64,000 nucleotides of DNA from Marinobacter aromaticivorans (GCF_002806975.1 NZ_NIHD01000017.1:1-64000); one strand, 5' to 3'. Shown: positions 53,459 through 63,710, numbered from the stretch's first letter. The notes: generated by a model not told the origin, from the letters alone. Translations and numbers: made by a program.

Positions 53459-55927
53459 TCAGCTTTCGAGCAGGTTGTCCAAAGCCCTGTTCAGGCGGGC
53501 TGCCAGGGAGGGGTCCGCCGGTTCGTCAGTCGGCTTAACGCACCAGCTTGCGATAAGACCTTCCATGTTTTTGACAGGCGAGTCTGCTGTGTCAGAGGAT
53601 CCCATACCTTCTGCCAGTCTCTGAACCTGTATTTCCATGCGCTTTTTCTGGTCGGCCTCCGGGGAAGGCACGCCGGCAAGAATCTCGGCACGAATAACAA
53701 TCTCCTGATCGTTCAGTTCGCCCATGTTTTCTGCAAGTGACACCCATTTATCCGACAGGGGCCCAGGCGACACACCCGTCTCAGTGCGGGTAAGCACAAG
53801 CGCTTGCCATTCAGCGATTCCGGCCTTGAGTTTTTGTGCCGACACAAGCTGTCTTAACCGCTTTTTCCGGTTCTGAATCTGTTCTCTCACCCCGGCAGAG
53901 GTTTGTGATGCATCGAAGTTGTCCAGTTCGGCGATTGCTTGCTCCAGCGCTTCCTGGCCCGTTTCAGCGCCCACGCCTGTCAGCTGCTGAAGCAGGGTTT
54001 CTGCTGCCGCATCGGCCTCTTTCGTAACATGCTGTTGTTCCGAACGCTCCAGGTCGCGACGTTCGAAAATGGCATCGCAGGCCTTGCGAAATGCCTGCCA
54101 GAGCTTCCGGTCTTCCCTGTGGCGGGTAATGCCGATGCTTTTCCATTCCGATTGCAGGGCTTTTGCCTTGTTCATGGCTTCCTGCAGCGGTTCATGCTCG
54201 ATCAGAGCCTGTGCCTGCTCGACGATCGACAGCTTCAGTGCTTCATTTTTCCGGCGCTCCTGATCGATGGGCGCCTCAAGCTTTTTAAGCAGCTCATCAA
54301 ACTGCTTTTGAACCTGACGGTTGTCGCGGAACTCCACCGGCCAGGCAGACTTCCATTCCTGGCGGGCGGTCTGCAGAATTCGCTCGACGGCCTTCCAGTC
54401 GATACTGTCCCACTCTGCCGCGTTAACAAAATGCTCCAGCTCGGCACAGATCGCCTTGCGCTTCTCCAGGTTCGCCTGCTTGAGCCCGGATTTGGCCTTG
54501 AAATAGGCTTTGCAGGGCTCATAGGCTTCGTCAGACGCCTGTTTAAAGCGTGACCACAGAGTGCGGTCTGATGAGCCACCCAGTTCCCGCCACTCTTTCT
54601 GCAGTTCCTTGATGCGCTCCGATTTTGCCTCGGGTTCCATTGGCTGCTGTGCCAGATATTCCATCTGTTCACAGAGGGCTATCTGTTTCGGTTCTGTGAC
54701 AAACCCTTGCCAGTCCGTTAATTCCCTGAGCTGGCCAGTCAGTAGCTGGACGCGGGCCTGAAAGTTCTTGCTGTGGCGCTGGTCAAGAGCCTTGAGGTAT
54801 TGCTGGGCGGTTTTCAGAAGCTGCCGTGACTCTTTCAGTTGTTTTGCTTCGAGGGTGTCTTCCAGCTGCGCCAGGGTGGCTCTGAGGTTGTCCGATGTCT
54901 CCTGTTGCTGCTTCTGGTCGCCGTTGCCCCGCCCAGGGGCCACTGCGGCTTTAGGTTTGCCAGCAAGCTTTCGCGCAGGCTCCAGTATTTCGGGGGCAGG
55001 AAAACCCTCTGGCCAATTGATCTCCTTCAGCAAAGTAACGGCGTTGTCCTGATCTTCAGGGCTCGCGTCCTGGACTGACATCCCGGAAAGCGCCAGCAGA
55101 GCCTCTTTTTTCTGGCTGATCTGGCGGATTGCGTTGATGTAATTGCGCAGCGCCATCATCGACGTTTCGTAAGCTTTCTGTTGTTGCTTTTCAACCCGGG
55201 TATCACGGGTTGCTTCCAGCCACCGGTTTTCCTGGGTTTTCTGCAAAGCATCCAGCGATGCCAGGGACGCAAGTGCTTCCGTAGGCTGGTGTCTGAGGTC
55301 TTCCAGTGTCCGGGCAATCAGTTCCAGGGTTTCTTCGCGCTGAATTTGCTGTTCGTGTTCATGTTTCACTGCGGCCTGGGCTGCCTTTAAATCCGATAAC
55401 CGCTCCCGGCAGAGGTGTACCGATGCCAGAAACTCACTCAGCTGTTCCGGTGTAGCGCTGGACTCTACCGATGCCCACTGGCTGAGTAGTTTGTTGAGGC
55501 GAGCCTCATAGAGCTGGGTATCGTCACTTGCAGCCTGGTCGCGGGCATTGGCAATCAGTGTGATGATGGATTCTGAAATCGCTTCCTGCCGGGCCTGTTC
55601 CTCCCGGGCAAGTTGCAGCTTCTGCCTTACTTCCTGATAAACGCTTTTATCCCGGCCCTTGGCCTGCTTCTGTACCTTGTGCAGAAGCTCTGCATCCTGG
55701 AGAAAACCGGCAGCTTTGAGCCGGATTTCGGCCGTTAATCCTTCAATTGCAAGAATAGCCGCAGCATCCTCGCTCGGATGGGCCTGTAGCGCCTGAAGCT
55801 GTTCCTGCCGCATTACCGCCCGTTTGTCTTCTGCTGACTCGGTCGCTTGCTGTGTCTGGGGTGGTGCTTTCTTGCCTGGTGCAGCCGTTTTGCGGGATTT
55901 AAACAGTCTCTCGAGGAATGCAGCCAT
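53459..55927 (-). CDS. DUF349-domain coiled-coil protein
   Basis: An 822-residue protein made of long helical repeats with the DUF349 pattern (LQKEWRELGGSSDRTLWSRFKQASDEA, and again ALQSEWKSIGITRHREDRKLWQAFRKA, each about 75 residues). It starts at ATG 55927 after AAGGATATC. Function unknown; large DUF349 proteins occur in many Pseudomonadales relatives. Confidence 0.85.
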   Translation of the reverse strand: MAAFLERLFKSRKTAAPGKKAPPQTQQATESAEDKRAVMRQEQLQALQAHPSEDAAAILAIEGLTAEIRLKAAGFLQDAELLHKVQKQAKGRDKSVYQEVRQKLQLAREEQARQEAISESIITLIANARDQAASDDTQLYEARLNKLLSQWASVESSATPEQLSEFLASVHLCRERLSDLKAAQAAVKHEHEQQIQREETLELIARTLEDLRHQPTEALASLASLDALQKTQENRWLEATRDTRVEKQQQKAYETSMMALRNYINAIRQISQKKEALLALSGMSVQDASPEDQDNAVTLLKEINWPEGFPAPEILEPARKLAGKPKAAVAPGRGNGDQKQQQETSDNLRATLAQLEDTLEAKQLKESRQLLKTAQQYLKALDQRHSKNFQARVQLLTGQLRELTDWQGFVTEPKQIALCEQMEYLAQQPMEPEAKSERIKELQKEWRELGGSSDRTLWSRFKQASDEAYEPCKAYFKAKSGLKQANLEKRKAICAELEHFVNAAEWDSIDWKAVERILQTARQEWKSAWPVEFRDNRQVQKQFDELLKKLEAPIDQERRKNEALKLSIVEQAQALIEHEPLQEAMNKAKALQSEWKSIGITRHREDRKLWQAFRKACDAIFERRDLERSEQQHVTKEADAAAETLLQQLTGVGAETGQEALEQAIAELDNFDASQTSAGVREQIQNRKKRLRQLVSAQKLKAGIAEWQALVLTRTETGVSPGPLSDKWVSLAENMGELNDQEIVIRAEILAGVPSPEADQKKRMEIQVQRLAEGMGSSDTADSPVKNMEGLIASWCVKPTDEPADPSLAARLNRALDNLLES

Positions 55928-56051
55928 GAAGATATCCTTGGGGATTGAAACCAATCTACAGTGTCGGGCAAAGTAAGCCGGCACCGGCCATCGGCTCTCT
56001 TGTTTCAGGGTTCAAGAGCGCCGGATACTGTTGTCGGAGGGTTGAGTGACC

Positions 56052-56076
56052 AGCCCCGACGGCATTGATCGGGGCT
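56052..56076. terminator. Hairpin upstream of recX
   Basis: Perfect eight-base stem AGCCCCGA/TCGGGGCT with a nine-base loop, 38 bases before the recX ATG. It has no T-tract; it may be a leftover terminator or a leader structure of recX. Confidence 0.35.
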
Positions 56077-56113
56077 AGTCTAGCGTTTTGTAAGCGTATG
56101 CGGGAAGGGCTGA

Positions 56114-56599
56114 ATGTCAAAACAGGAAAATGGTGGCGACCAGGAGTACAAAGCGCGCTCGGTTGCCCTCAGGCTGCTTGCCCGCCGGGAACACAGTCGC
56201 CAGGAGCTGGCGATGAAACTGCGACAGCGCAAGCTTGACAGTTCGGTTATCTCGGCGGTTCTGGATGAGTATGAGGATAAGGGCTGGCTGGACGACAACC
56301 GGTTTGCCGAGGAATATTCACGCCAGCGGATCGCTTCGGGCTATGGCCCGGTGCGTGTTCAGGCGGAACTGCAACAGCGGGGGATCCACCATACTCCGGA
56401 ATGTGTTAGCGAGTCAGTTGATGCAGACTGGATTCACAGGGCGCTCCTGTTGAGGGAAAAGCGCTTTGGCCTGTCTGACTTGAGTAGCGACCGGGATGAA
56501 AAAATGCGCCAGGCCCGGTTTCTGACTCGCAGAGGCTTTACAGCAAATCAGGTTGAGCGTGCGCTTGAAGTCCGGGATGCGATTGATCCGGGTATATGA
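56114..56599 (+). CDS. recX: RecX, RecA modulator
   Basis: A 161-residue protein with the RecX three-helix repeats (ALRLLARREHSRQELAMKLRQR, YEDKGWLDDNRFAEEYSRQR, RFLTRRGFTANQVERAL). RecX usually follows recA directly; here recA is not within this window, though the gene starts with its own leader. It is convergent with mltF (3 bases apart). Confidence 0.88.
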   Translation: MSKQENGGDQEYKARSVALRLLARREHSRQELAMKLRQRKLDSSVISAVLDEYEDKGWLDDNRFAEEYSRQRIASGYGPVRVQAELQQRGIHHTPECVSESVDADWIHRALLLREKRFGLSDLSSDRDEKMRQARFLTRRGFTANQVERALEVRDAIDPGI

Positions 56600-56602
56600 G
56601 CG

Positions 56603-58147
56603 TTAAAGTGTTGGCGGTATCATGCCAAGTTCGGGTGGCAGGCCTGCCCGCATATCCGGTTGCTCTTCCGGCAGTTTTGCGTCGGGCATATCAGTGTCAG
56701 TCTGCTCCAGACTGACGAATGACGGGTCATCAACACGTTCCATGTCTTTATCTTCTGAGGGCTTCATCATCCGCGCCAGAACATCGTAATAGCGGCGGAT
56801 ATTCTGCACGTAGAGCACGGGTTCATGGCCCCGGGCGTATCCGAAACGGGTTTTTGTGTACCACTCTTTCTGCGCCAGCAATGGCAGGAACTCTTTTACA
56901 TCCATCCAGCGGTCAGGGTTCTTGCCGGCACTCTCGGTGAGTCTGCGGGCATCTTCCAGATGACCGAACCCCACGTTGTAGGAAGCCAGAGCGAACCAGG
57001 TGCGATCAGGTTCCGCGATCCGTTCAGGGATCTTTTCGTGAACCATGCGGAAGTACTTGGCTCCTCCCTGAATGCTCTCTTCTGCGTCCAGTCGGTTATT
57101 GATACCTATGTGGTTTGCCGTGTTACGTGTCAGCATCATCAGACCGCGAACGCCCGTGGGAGAGACCGCATTGGGGCGCCAGTGGGATTCCTGATAACCA
57201 ATAGCGGCAAGAAGGCGCCAATCCATATTGAATGCGTCGGCATAATCCCGAAACAAAGCCTTGTAGTCCGGCAGCCGGTTTTCGACATGGTGCATGAACG
57301 TGCGTGCGCCCACATAGTTCAGGTGATCCAGGTGCCCGTAAAAGCGTTCGGAGAGCTGGGCCATGGTGCCGTCTGCAGCCACCTTTTCGAAAAATAATTT
57401 TGCGGCGTTCACTAATGAGTCGTCCTGGCTTGAAGGAAACAGCCAGGTCAGTTCCTTTACATCGCCAATTGCAAACGCTTGCTTCACTTGAGGGAAAAAA
57501 ACATGATTGAGCTCAAGTTCGTTGGAAGAGACAACCGCGTACGGGAATTCTCCGGATTCCACCCGGGCCAGAATGCCGGCGGCATCCAGCCCCGGGTGCA
57601 CTTGCCAGGAGATACGTGGTTCTGAGTCTGCAAGTGCTTGTAACTGGTATTCATGATTGCTGTCGGAAACCAGGTGCAGAGGGCGTCCCGCAAGATCTGT
57701 GAGGGCCTCGGGGCGCTCCGCATCGCGATTGTAAACAACGATCGATTGCGCTTCTATGCCGGTCGGAAGAGTCTTGTACTGGTTTTCGAACAGAGGTTGC
57801 CGGGAAAGACCCGCCAAACCGATGTGTGCAAAGTTCCGGGAAAGCACGGATAGCACTTCTGTGTTGTCTTCTGCGATTCTCAGCCGGAGTTCTACACCCA
57901 GCTCATCGGCGAAAAGCCTGGCCAGTTCATAGTCATAGCCCGTTGGCCCCTCGCGCCCCTCATAATAGATGGAAGGCGTTACCCGGGTAATGACGTGCAG
58001 AACGCCCTCGTTACGAATCTCCTGCAACGTACTGGGTTGGCTGCAGCCGGTGAGGATAAGCACGGCCAGGGTGCAGGCGAGGACTGATTTATAAGTCACT
58101 GTTGGCTTGCAGGCAGTCAGAAGTCTGGGCAAGTCCCTGTTCTCCAT
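56603..58147 (-). CDS. mltF: Membrane-bound lytic transglycosylase MltF
   Basis: A 514-residue lipoprotein. The lipobox LTGCSQ (Cys about 35) anchors it in the outer membrane. The N-terminal half is an ABC-type periplasmic binding fold (TGYDYELARLFADELGVELRL), and the C-terminal half is an SLT domain with catalytic Glu in GYQESHWRPNAVSPTGVRGL. ATG 58147 is chosen over 58282 because it gives a normal lipoprotein signal, though its ribosome site is weak. It remodels peptidoglycan. Confidence 0.9.
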   Translation of the reverse strand: MENRDLPRLLTACKPTVTYKSVLACTLAVLILTGCSQPSTLQEIRNEGVLHVITRVTPSIYYEGREGPTGYDYELARLFADELGVELRLRIAEDNTEVLSVLSRNFAHIGLAGLSRQPLFENQYKTLPTGIEAQSIVVYNRDAERPEALTDLAGRPLHLVSDSNHEYQLQALADSEPRISWQVHPGLDAAGILARVESGEFPYAVVSSNELELNHVFFPQVKQAFAIGDVKELTWLFPSSQDDSLVNAAKLFFEKVAADGTMAQLSERFYGHLDHLNYVGARTFMHHVENRLPDYKALFRDYADAFNMDWRLLAAIGYQESHWRPNAVSPTGVRGLMMLTRNTANHIGINNRLDAEESIQGGAKYFRMVHEKIPERIAEPDRTWFALASYNVGFGHLEDARRLTESAGKNPDRWMDVKEFLPLLAQKEWYTKTRFGYARGHEPVLYVQNIRRYYDVLARMMKPSEDKDMERVDDPSFVSLEQTDTDMPDAKLPEEQPDMRAGLPPELGMIPPTL

Positions 58148-58422
58148 TGCCGCTGGATCATCGGGATGCACGCAAGCATCAGAAATACGGTAGCGGCATC
58201 CGGTGTCTTTAAAGGTGTGGTCTCCATATCCACATTCCCAATGATCCACGCTGGTGGAGGGGCGGTCAATAAAGTTGATCAATAACCATGCAAAATGATG
58301 TCAATTGTACCTGGCGTGAATAAAGTTCCCGATGCTGTATCCCGGCACGGCTTTCAAGTATGATATGCGCCTTCTCAGAATGCACCCGGACTTCCCCGTT
58401 TCGCGCGATACAGGTTGATATC

Positions 58423-61400
58423 ATGCTTGAACTTCGCGGCGCTCCCGCGCTTTCGCCATTCCGCTCTCATAAACTGTTCGCCAGAATCCAGGCTTTAGTG
58501 CCGGAAGTTGAACATGTTTATGCCGAATTCATGCACTTTGTGGATACGGAGGGCTCACTGTCTGATTCCGAGCAGGCCATACTTGATCGGCTTTTAACCT
58601 ATGGCCCCAGCGTGCCGGTTGAAGAGCCGGACGGCGTTCTGTTTCTTGTTGTGCCGCGCCCGGGAACCCTGTCCCCCTGGTCCAGTAAGGCAACCGATAT
58701 TGCCCGCAACTGTGGTTTGCGCCAGATTCAGCGCATCGAACGTGGTACGGCGTTTTATATCAAATCACGTAAAAAACTTGGCCTGGATCAACGCGAGAGG
58801 GTTGCCGCGCTGCTGCACGACCGTATGACCCAGAAAGTCTTCCATGAAATGGGCGGCGCCCAGTTATTGTTCAGCCATGAAGAGCCCCGCCCGCTGGAGC
58901 GCGTTTCTGTGCTTGCCGGTGGCCGGAAGGCTCTGGTGGATGCTAACAGGCATCTGGGCCTTGCGCTGGCAGATGACGAGATTGACTACCTGGTAAAATC
59001 TTTCGTCAGCCTGGAGCGGGACCCTACCGATGTAGAGTTGATGATGTTTGCCCAGGCAAATTCCGAGCACTGCCGCCACAAGATTTTCAACGCCTCCTGG
59101 GACATTGATGGGGAAGGCCAGGAGAAGTCCCTGTTTGCCATGATCCGGAACACCTTCGAGATGAACAGCGAAGGCGTGCTCTCGGCCTACAAGGACAACG
59201 CATCGGTTATTCGCGGCAGCCGCGGCGGGCGTTTTTTCCCGGATCCGGTGACCGGAATTTATGGCTATAACCAGGAATACATCCACATTCTTATGAAGGT
59301 GGAGACCCACAACCACCCGACAGCCATTGCACCCGCGGCCGGTGCGGCTACCGGTTCCGGTGGAGAGATCCGCGATGAAGGCGCAACGGGGCGCGGCTCC
59401 AAGCCCAAGGCGGGGCTTACAGGCTTTACGGTCTCCAATCTGAATTTGCCCGAAGACCCGCAGCCATGGGAGGTCCGGTATGGCAAGCCGGACCGGATTG
59501 CTTCTGCTCTGGATATCATGATTGAAGGCCCGGTTGGCGCCGCTGCATTCAACAACGAGTTCGGGCGGCCCAATCTTACCGGTTATTTCCGGACATATGA
59601 GCAGAAAGTTGCCGGCCCGGCTGGTGACGAGGTGCGCGGCTACCACAAGCCCATCATGATTGCGGGCGGCCTTGGCAATATCCGCGAAGAGCATGTGGAA
59701 AAAGGCAGTATACCGGTAGGTGCCAAACTCATTGTTTTGGGTGGGCCTTCCATGCTGATCGGTCTGGGCGGCGGTGCTGCTTCTTCCATGGATTCCGGGT
59801 CCAGTAATGAGAATCTCGATTTTGCATCCGTGCAGCGTGATAACCCGGAGATGGAACGTCGTTGTCAGGAAGTAATCGACCGTTGTTGGCAAATGGGCGA
59901 TAAAAATCCCATGTGCTTTATTCACGATGTCGGCGCCGGTGGGCTTTCCAACGCCATGCCGGAACTAGTGAAGGACGGTGGTCGTGGCGGAAAGTTTGAG
60001 CTTCGGGATATCCCCAGCGACGAGCCCGGCATGTCGCCACTGGAGATCTGGTGTAATGAGTCCCAGGAGCGCTACGTGTTAGCGGTGGCTCCGGAAAATC
60101 TGGAGATCTTTGATGCCTTGTGCCGTCGTGAGCGATGCCCCTACGCCGTGATTGGTGAGGCAACAGAAGCCCATCATCTTGAGCTGAGTGATTCCTACTT
60201 TAACAACAAGCCGGTCGATCTGCCGATGGATGTGTTGTTTGGTAAACCGCCACGTATGCACCGAAGCATTAGCAGAACGTCTTTTACCAAGCCGGTATTT
60301 GACTCTACCCGGGTTGACCTGAACGATGCCATCCGCAGGGTGCTGAGGTTGCCCTCGGTAGGATCCAAGAGCTTCCTGATTACCATCGGAGACCGCACGA
60401 TAACCGGCCTGGTGGCCCGGGACCAGATGGTTGGCCCGTGGCAGGTGCCGGTCAGTGATGTGGCGGTTACTGCTAGCTCGTTTGATGTGCTCGCGGGTGA
60501 GGCCATGGCCATGGGCGAGCGTACGCCGGTCGCCACCATTGATGCGCCGGCATCCGGCAGGATGGCCGTGGGTGAGGCTATTACCAATTTGGCAGCGGCC
60601 TGTATTGGCAAGCTCTCCGATATCCGCCTGTCGGCGAACTGGATGTCAGCTGCCGGCCATCCCGGTGAAGATGAAAATCTTTATGAAACGGTGCGTGCTG
60701 TCGGGATGGAGCTGTGTCCGGAGCTCGGAATTACCATACCCGTGGGCAAGGACTCCATGTCCATGAAGACCATGTGGGAAGAGGAGAGCGGTGAACAAAA
60801 GAGCGTCACTGCGCCGCTCTCATTGATCGTCAGTGGCTTTGCGCCGGTCATCGATGTGTCCCGCACCCTCACGCCGCAGCTGATAACCGATGCGGGCGAG
60901 ACTGATCTGATCCTTATTGATCTCGCTGCTGGGCAGAACCGCCTGGGCGGGTCGGCTCTCGCCCAGGTCTATCAAGAGGTGGGCGCCGTGGCTCCGGATC
61001 TCGATGATCCGGAAGACATAAAGGCGTTTTTTGCCGTGATCCAGGGGCTGAACGCTGATGACAGGCTTCTCGCTTACCATGATCGCTCAGATGGTGGGTT
61101 GTTCGTCACGCTGGCGGAAATGTGCTTCGCGGGACGCACCGGGGTGGATATCAAACTGGATGGTCTGGCGGAACAGCGCAACCAGTTGGTTCGGGAACTG
61201 TTCAACGAAGAGCTGGGTGCGGTTGTTCAGGTACGCCGGGAAGACACAGACTTTGTTCTGCAGCAGTTCTCGGCCGCGGGTCTGGGCGATCACATCAGCG
61301 TTATTGGTACCTTGAATGATCAGGATCGACTGCGCGTAATCTTCGAAGGCGAAGCAGTGGCGGACCACTCGCGCACAGAGCTTCAGCGCCTTTGGGCTGA

Positions 61401-62328
61401 AACCAGTTATCGTATTCAGTCTCTCAGAGACAATACTGACTGTGCTCAGGAAGAGTTTGATAACCTGCTTGATGCAGAGGATCCGGGGCTGCACGCTGAA
61501 CTCACTTATGATGTGAATGAAGATGTTGCGGCGCCGTATATTGCTACAGGGGCGCGCCCCAGGGTTGCAGTCCTGCGTGAGCAGGGAGTTAACGGTCAGG
61601 TGGAGATGGCTGCGGCATTTGACCGGGCCGGGTTCGAGTCTGTTGACGTGCACATGAGTGATCTGTTGTCGGGGCGGATAAATCTTGAGTCGTTCAACAG
61701 TCTCGTGGCTTGTGGTGGTTTCTCGTACGGGGATGTGCTGGGTGCCGGTGAAGGCTGGGCGAAATCCATTCTGTTCAATGACCGTGTGCGCGATCAGTTT
61801 GCGGCGTTCTTTAACCGCCAGGACACTCTTGCTCTGGGTGTGTGCAATGGTTGCCAGATGTTGTCCAACCTGCACGAACTGATTCCGGGCAGTGAAGGCT
61901 GGCCACGCTTTGTACGTAACCAGTCCGAGCAGTTTGAAGCGCGTCTGACAATGGTCGAAGTAATGCCGTCATCATCTGCCTTCCTGGAGGGCATGGCCGG
62001 TTCGCGTATGCCGATTGCTGTTGCTCATGGCGAGGGCAGGGTGGAGTTCACTGGGAGCGCATCCGCTGAAGATCTGGCAGAGAGCGAACGAATAGCAATG
62101 CGCTTCGTGGATAACAGAGGTCAGGCAACGGTTCGTTACCCCTACAATCCCAATGGGTCGGAAGCCGGTATTGCGGGAGCAACGACACGGGATGGACGTA
62201 TTACGATTATGATGCCCCACCCTGAACGTGTATTCCGCGCAGTTCAGCACTCGTGGCGCCCAAAGGATTGGCAGGAAGATGGCTCATGGATTCGTATGTT
62301 CCGTAACGCCCGGCGCTGGTTTGGCTGA
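58423..62328 (+). CDS. purL: Phosphoribosylformylglycinamidine synthase
   Basis: A 1301-residue large-type FGAM synthase, step four of purine synthesis (E. coli 1295). The N-terminal MLELRGAPALSPFRSHKL is the family start, so ATG 58423 is used. The FGAM synthase core shows ATP motifs and the C-terminal glutaminase domain has LALGVCNGCQM (nucleophile Cys) and MMPHPERV. It is followed by a strong terminator. Confidence 0.97.
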   Translation: MLELRGAPALSPFRSHKLFARIQALVPEVEHVYAEFMHFVDTEGSLSDSEQAILDRLLTYGPSVPVEEPDGVLFLVVPRPGTLSPWSSKATDIARNCGLRQIQRIERGTAFYIKSRKKLGLDQRERVAALLHDRMTQKVFHEMGGAQLLFSHEEPRPLERVSVLAGGRKALVDANRHLGLALADDEIDYLVKSFVSLERDPTDVELMMFAQANSEHCRHKIFNASWDIDGEGQEKSLFAMIRNTFEMNSEGVLSAYKDNASVIRGSRGGRFFPDPVTGIYGYNQEYIHILMKVETHNHPTAIAPAAGAATGSGGEIRDEGATGRGSKPKAGLTGFTVSNLNLPEDPQPWEVRYGKPDRIASALDIMIEGPVGAAAFNNEFGRPNLTGYFRTYEQKVAGPAGDEVRGYHKPIMIAGGLGNIREEHVEKGSIPVGAKLIVLGGPSMLIGLGGGAASSMDSGSSNENLDFASVQRDNPEMERRCQEVIDRCWQMGDKNPMCFIHDVGAGGLSNAMPELVKDGGRGGKFELRDIPSDEPGMSPLEIWCNESQERYVLAVAPENLEIFDALCRRERCPYAVIGEATEAHHLELSDSYFNNKPVDLPMDVLFGKPPRMHRSISRTSFTKPVFDSTRVDLNDAIRRVLRLPSVGSKSFLITIGDRTITGLVARDQMVGPWQVPVSDVAVTASSFDVLAGEAMAMGERTPVATIDAPASGRMAVGEAITNLAAACIGKLSDIRLSANWMSAAGHPGEDENLYETVRAVGMELCPELGITIPVGKDSMSMKTMWEEESGEQKSVTAPLSLIVSGFAPVIDVSRTLTPQLITDAGETDLILIDLAAGQNRLGGSALAQVYQEVGAVAPDLDDPEDIKAFFAVIQGLNADDRLLAYHDRSDGGLFVTLAEMCFAGRTGVDIKLDGLAEQRNQLVRELFNEELGAVVQVRREDTDFVLQQFSAAGLGDHISVIGTLNDQDRLRVIFEGEAVADHSRTELQRLWAETSYRIQSLRDNTDCAQEEFDNLLDAEDPGLHAELTYDVNEDVAAPYIATGARPRVAVLREQGVNGQVEMAAAFDRAGFESVDVHMSDLLSGRINLESFNSLVACGGFSYGDVLGAGEGWAKSILFNDRVRDQFAAFFNRQDTLALGVCNGCQMLSNLHELIPGSEGWPRFVRNQSEQFEARLTMVEVMPSSSAFLEGMAGSRMPIAVAHGEGRVEFTGSASAEDLAESERIAMRFVDNRGQATVRYPYNPNGSEAGIAGATTRDGRITIMMPHPERVFRAVQHSWRPKDWQEDGSWIRMFRNARRWFG

Positions 62329-62342
62329 CCGGTCCTGAAGAG

Positions 62343-62398
62343 AAAAACCGGCTCAGGAAAGGCGCCCTGGCGAGCGCCTTTCCTGAGCCGGTTTTTTT
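62343..62398 (+). terminator. Intrinsic terminator of purL
   Basis: A long, perfect hairpin: about 23 paired bases (AAAAACCGGCTCAGGAAAGG... with its complement) around an eight-base loop, then T7. Starts 14 bases after the purL stop. The left A-run and T-run make it bidirectional. Confidence 0.92.
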
Positions 62399-62744
62399 AT
62401 GCCTGAAAATCCCGGGTTTTTGAATTTTTCAAGTCAAAAATCTCACCGGATTGGAAAAATATTCCTTGACTCAGTATGTTTATGCACATTGGGCCGCGCC
62501 GTTTGTGTGTTCTCGGGGGAATGTAGTGTATGGCGGTTCACATTTTACGCGGGACTTTTAACTGATTGAAAAACAACAAATAAGTATATCAGGTGAATTT
62601 GTCGCCAATTTAACGGAAGCATAGTAAATACGGGGTTTGGCGGCGGGTTCCCCGAAACTTTCCCCAGAGTTATCCACAGAATCTGTGGGTAAGTACCTAA
62701 GCCATTAATCTGTACAAAAAATATCCGGTTTTGAGGAGAGTTCA
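62399..62744. other. Gene-free stretch with DnaA boxes
   Basis: 346 bases between the purL terminator and the NIF3-like gene. No ORF of note. Contains a promoter-like TTGACT at about 62467 and the DnaA-box pair at 62670-62692. Confidence 0.5.
62670..62692. promoter_or_regulatory. Inverted pair of DnaA boxes
   Basis: TTATCCACA (62670-62678) is a perfect DnaA box; the complement of TGTGGGTAA (62684-62692) is TTACCCACA, one mismatch. They face each other with five bases between. No other boxes or AT-rich unwinding element are obvious, so this is unlikely to be oriC, but it could titrate DnaA or control the gene 53 bases downstream. Confidence 0.55.
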
Positions 62745-63056
62745 ATGTACAAAATCTGCTATTTTGTGCCCGAAACGCATCTGGAAAATACAAAAAAAGC
62801 ACTGTTCGATGTTGGTGCCGGACGCATCGGAGATTACGACTCTTGTGCGTGGCAATGTCGTGGCCAGGGGCAGTTTCGCCCTCTGGCAGGGAGCGACCCT
62901 TTTCTTGGCAAAAGTGGTGAGCTGGAAACCGTTGAGGAATTCAAAGTCGAGCTCGTTTGCAGGGATGATTTGATAGAAGAGGCGGTCGCCGCTCTCAAGA
63001 GTGCCCATCCCTACGAAGAGCCAGCCTACGAAATCTATCGGCTGGAGCTACTATAG
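62745..63056 (+). CDS. NIF3/YqfO-like (CutA-fold) small protein
   Basis: A 103-residue protein matching the inserted CutA-like subdomain of NIF3/YqfO proteins (YKICYFVPETHLENTKKALF, GRIGDYDSCAWQC, PLAGSDPFLG, HPYEEPAYEIYRL), here as a stand-alone protein. GAGGAGAG precedes the ATG. Its stop overlaps the convergent Nudix gene by six bases. Function unknown. Confidence 0.85.
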   Translation: MYKICYFVPETHLENTKKALFDVGAGRIGDYDSCAWQCRGQGQFRPLAGSDPFLGKSGELETVEEFKVELVCRDDLIEEAVAALKSAHPYEEPAYEIYRLELL

Positions 63057-63614
63057 GTCATCCTTGGTTCGTGTGGCTGCGATGGGGCGCCGGATATCGT
63101 GAACGTGCACGCCGAAGGTGTCCTTTTTTACGTCCTCCAGAAACAGTTCCAGGGTTTTGCGTACGGTAGGGAAGGAGATGTCCTTCCAGGGGATGTCTTC
63201 CAGGGCAAAAAGACGGCTTTCAAGGGACTCTTCACCTGCACCAAACTTGCCATCTTTCAGGGTTGCCCGGTAGAACATGTGTACCTGGTTTATATGTGGA
63301 ACGTCGATAATAGAGTAAAGGCCCTCGATATTTACTTCCGCCAGGGCCTCCTCCCGGGTTTCGCGCGCAGCGGCCTCAACGGTGGTCTCGGCATTCTCCA
63401 TGTACCCGGCAGGAAGAGTCCAGTATCCATAACGCGGCTCGATTGCGCGGCGGCAAAGTAAAACCCGCCCCTCCCAGACAGCTATGGTTCCCGCCACGAT
63501 GCGGGGATTCTGGTAGTGTATGGTATTACAGTTTACGCACACGTAGCGGTGGCGGTTGTCGCCCTCCGGAATTTGCTGTCTAACCTCATGGCCACATGTG
63601 CTGCAGTACTTCAT
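63051..63614 (-). CDS. Nudix hydrolase with N-terminal zinc ribbon
   Basis: A 187-residue Nudix protein. A Cys4 zinc ribbon (CSTCGHE, CVNCN) precedes a Nudix box (GYMENAETTVEAAARETREEA). It is similar to NudC's ribbon-Nudix layout but shorter. The substrate is unknown. It is divergent from the CoA pyrophosphatase gene. Confidence 0.85.
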   Translation of the reverse strand: MKYCSTCGHEVRQQIPEGDNRHRYVCVNCNTIHYQNPRIVAGTIAVWEGRVLLCRRAIEPRYGYWTLPAGYMENAETTVEAAARETREEALAEVNIEGLYSIIDVPHINQVHMFYRATLKDGKFGAGEESLESRLFALEDIPWKDISFPTVRKTLELFLEDVKKDTFGVHVHDIRRPIAATRTKDDL

Positions 63615-63710
63615 GTTTTTCCCCGTATACTTGAATCAGTAGAGCATTCAGTTTAATGATCTTGGGTGCAACTGTCTCATTCAACACCGGAATTGCCCAG
63701 GAGTACCGAT

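Noticed and set aside
58864..59925. A 353-codon minus-strand ORF inside purL
   Set aside because: Shadow of the purL frame, which is intact and of normal length.
62399..62744. Replication origin
   Set aside because: Only two DnaA boxes are present and there is no dnaA/dnaN/gyrB neighbour or obvious unwinding region.
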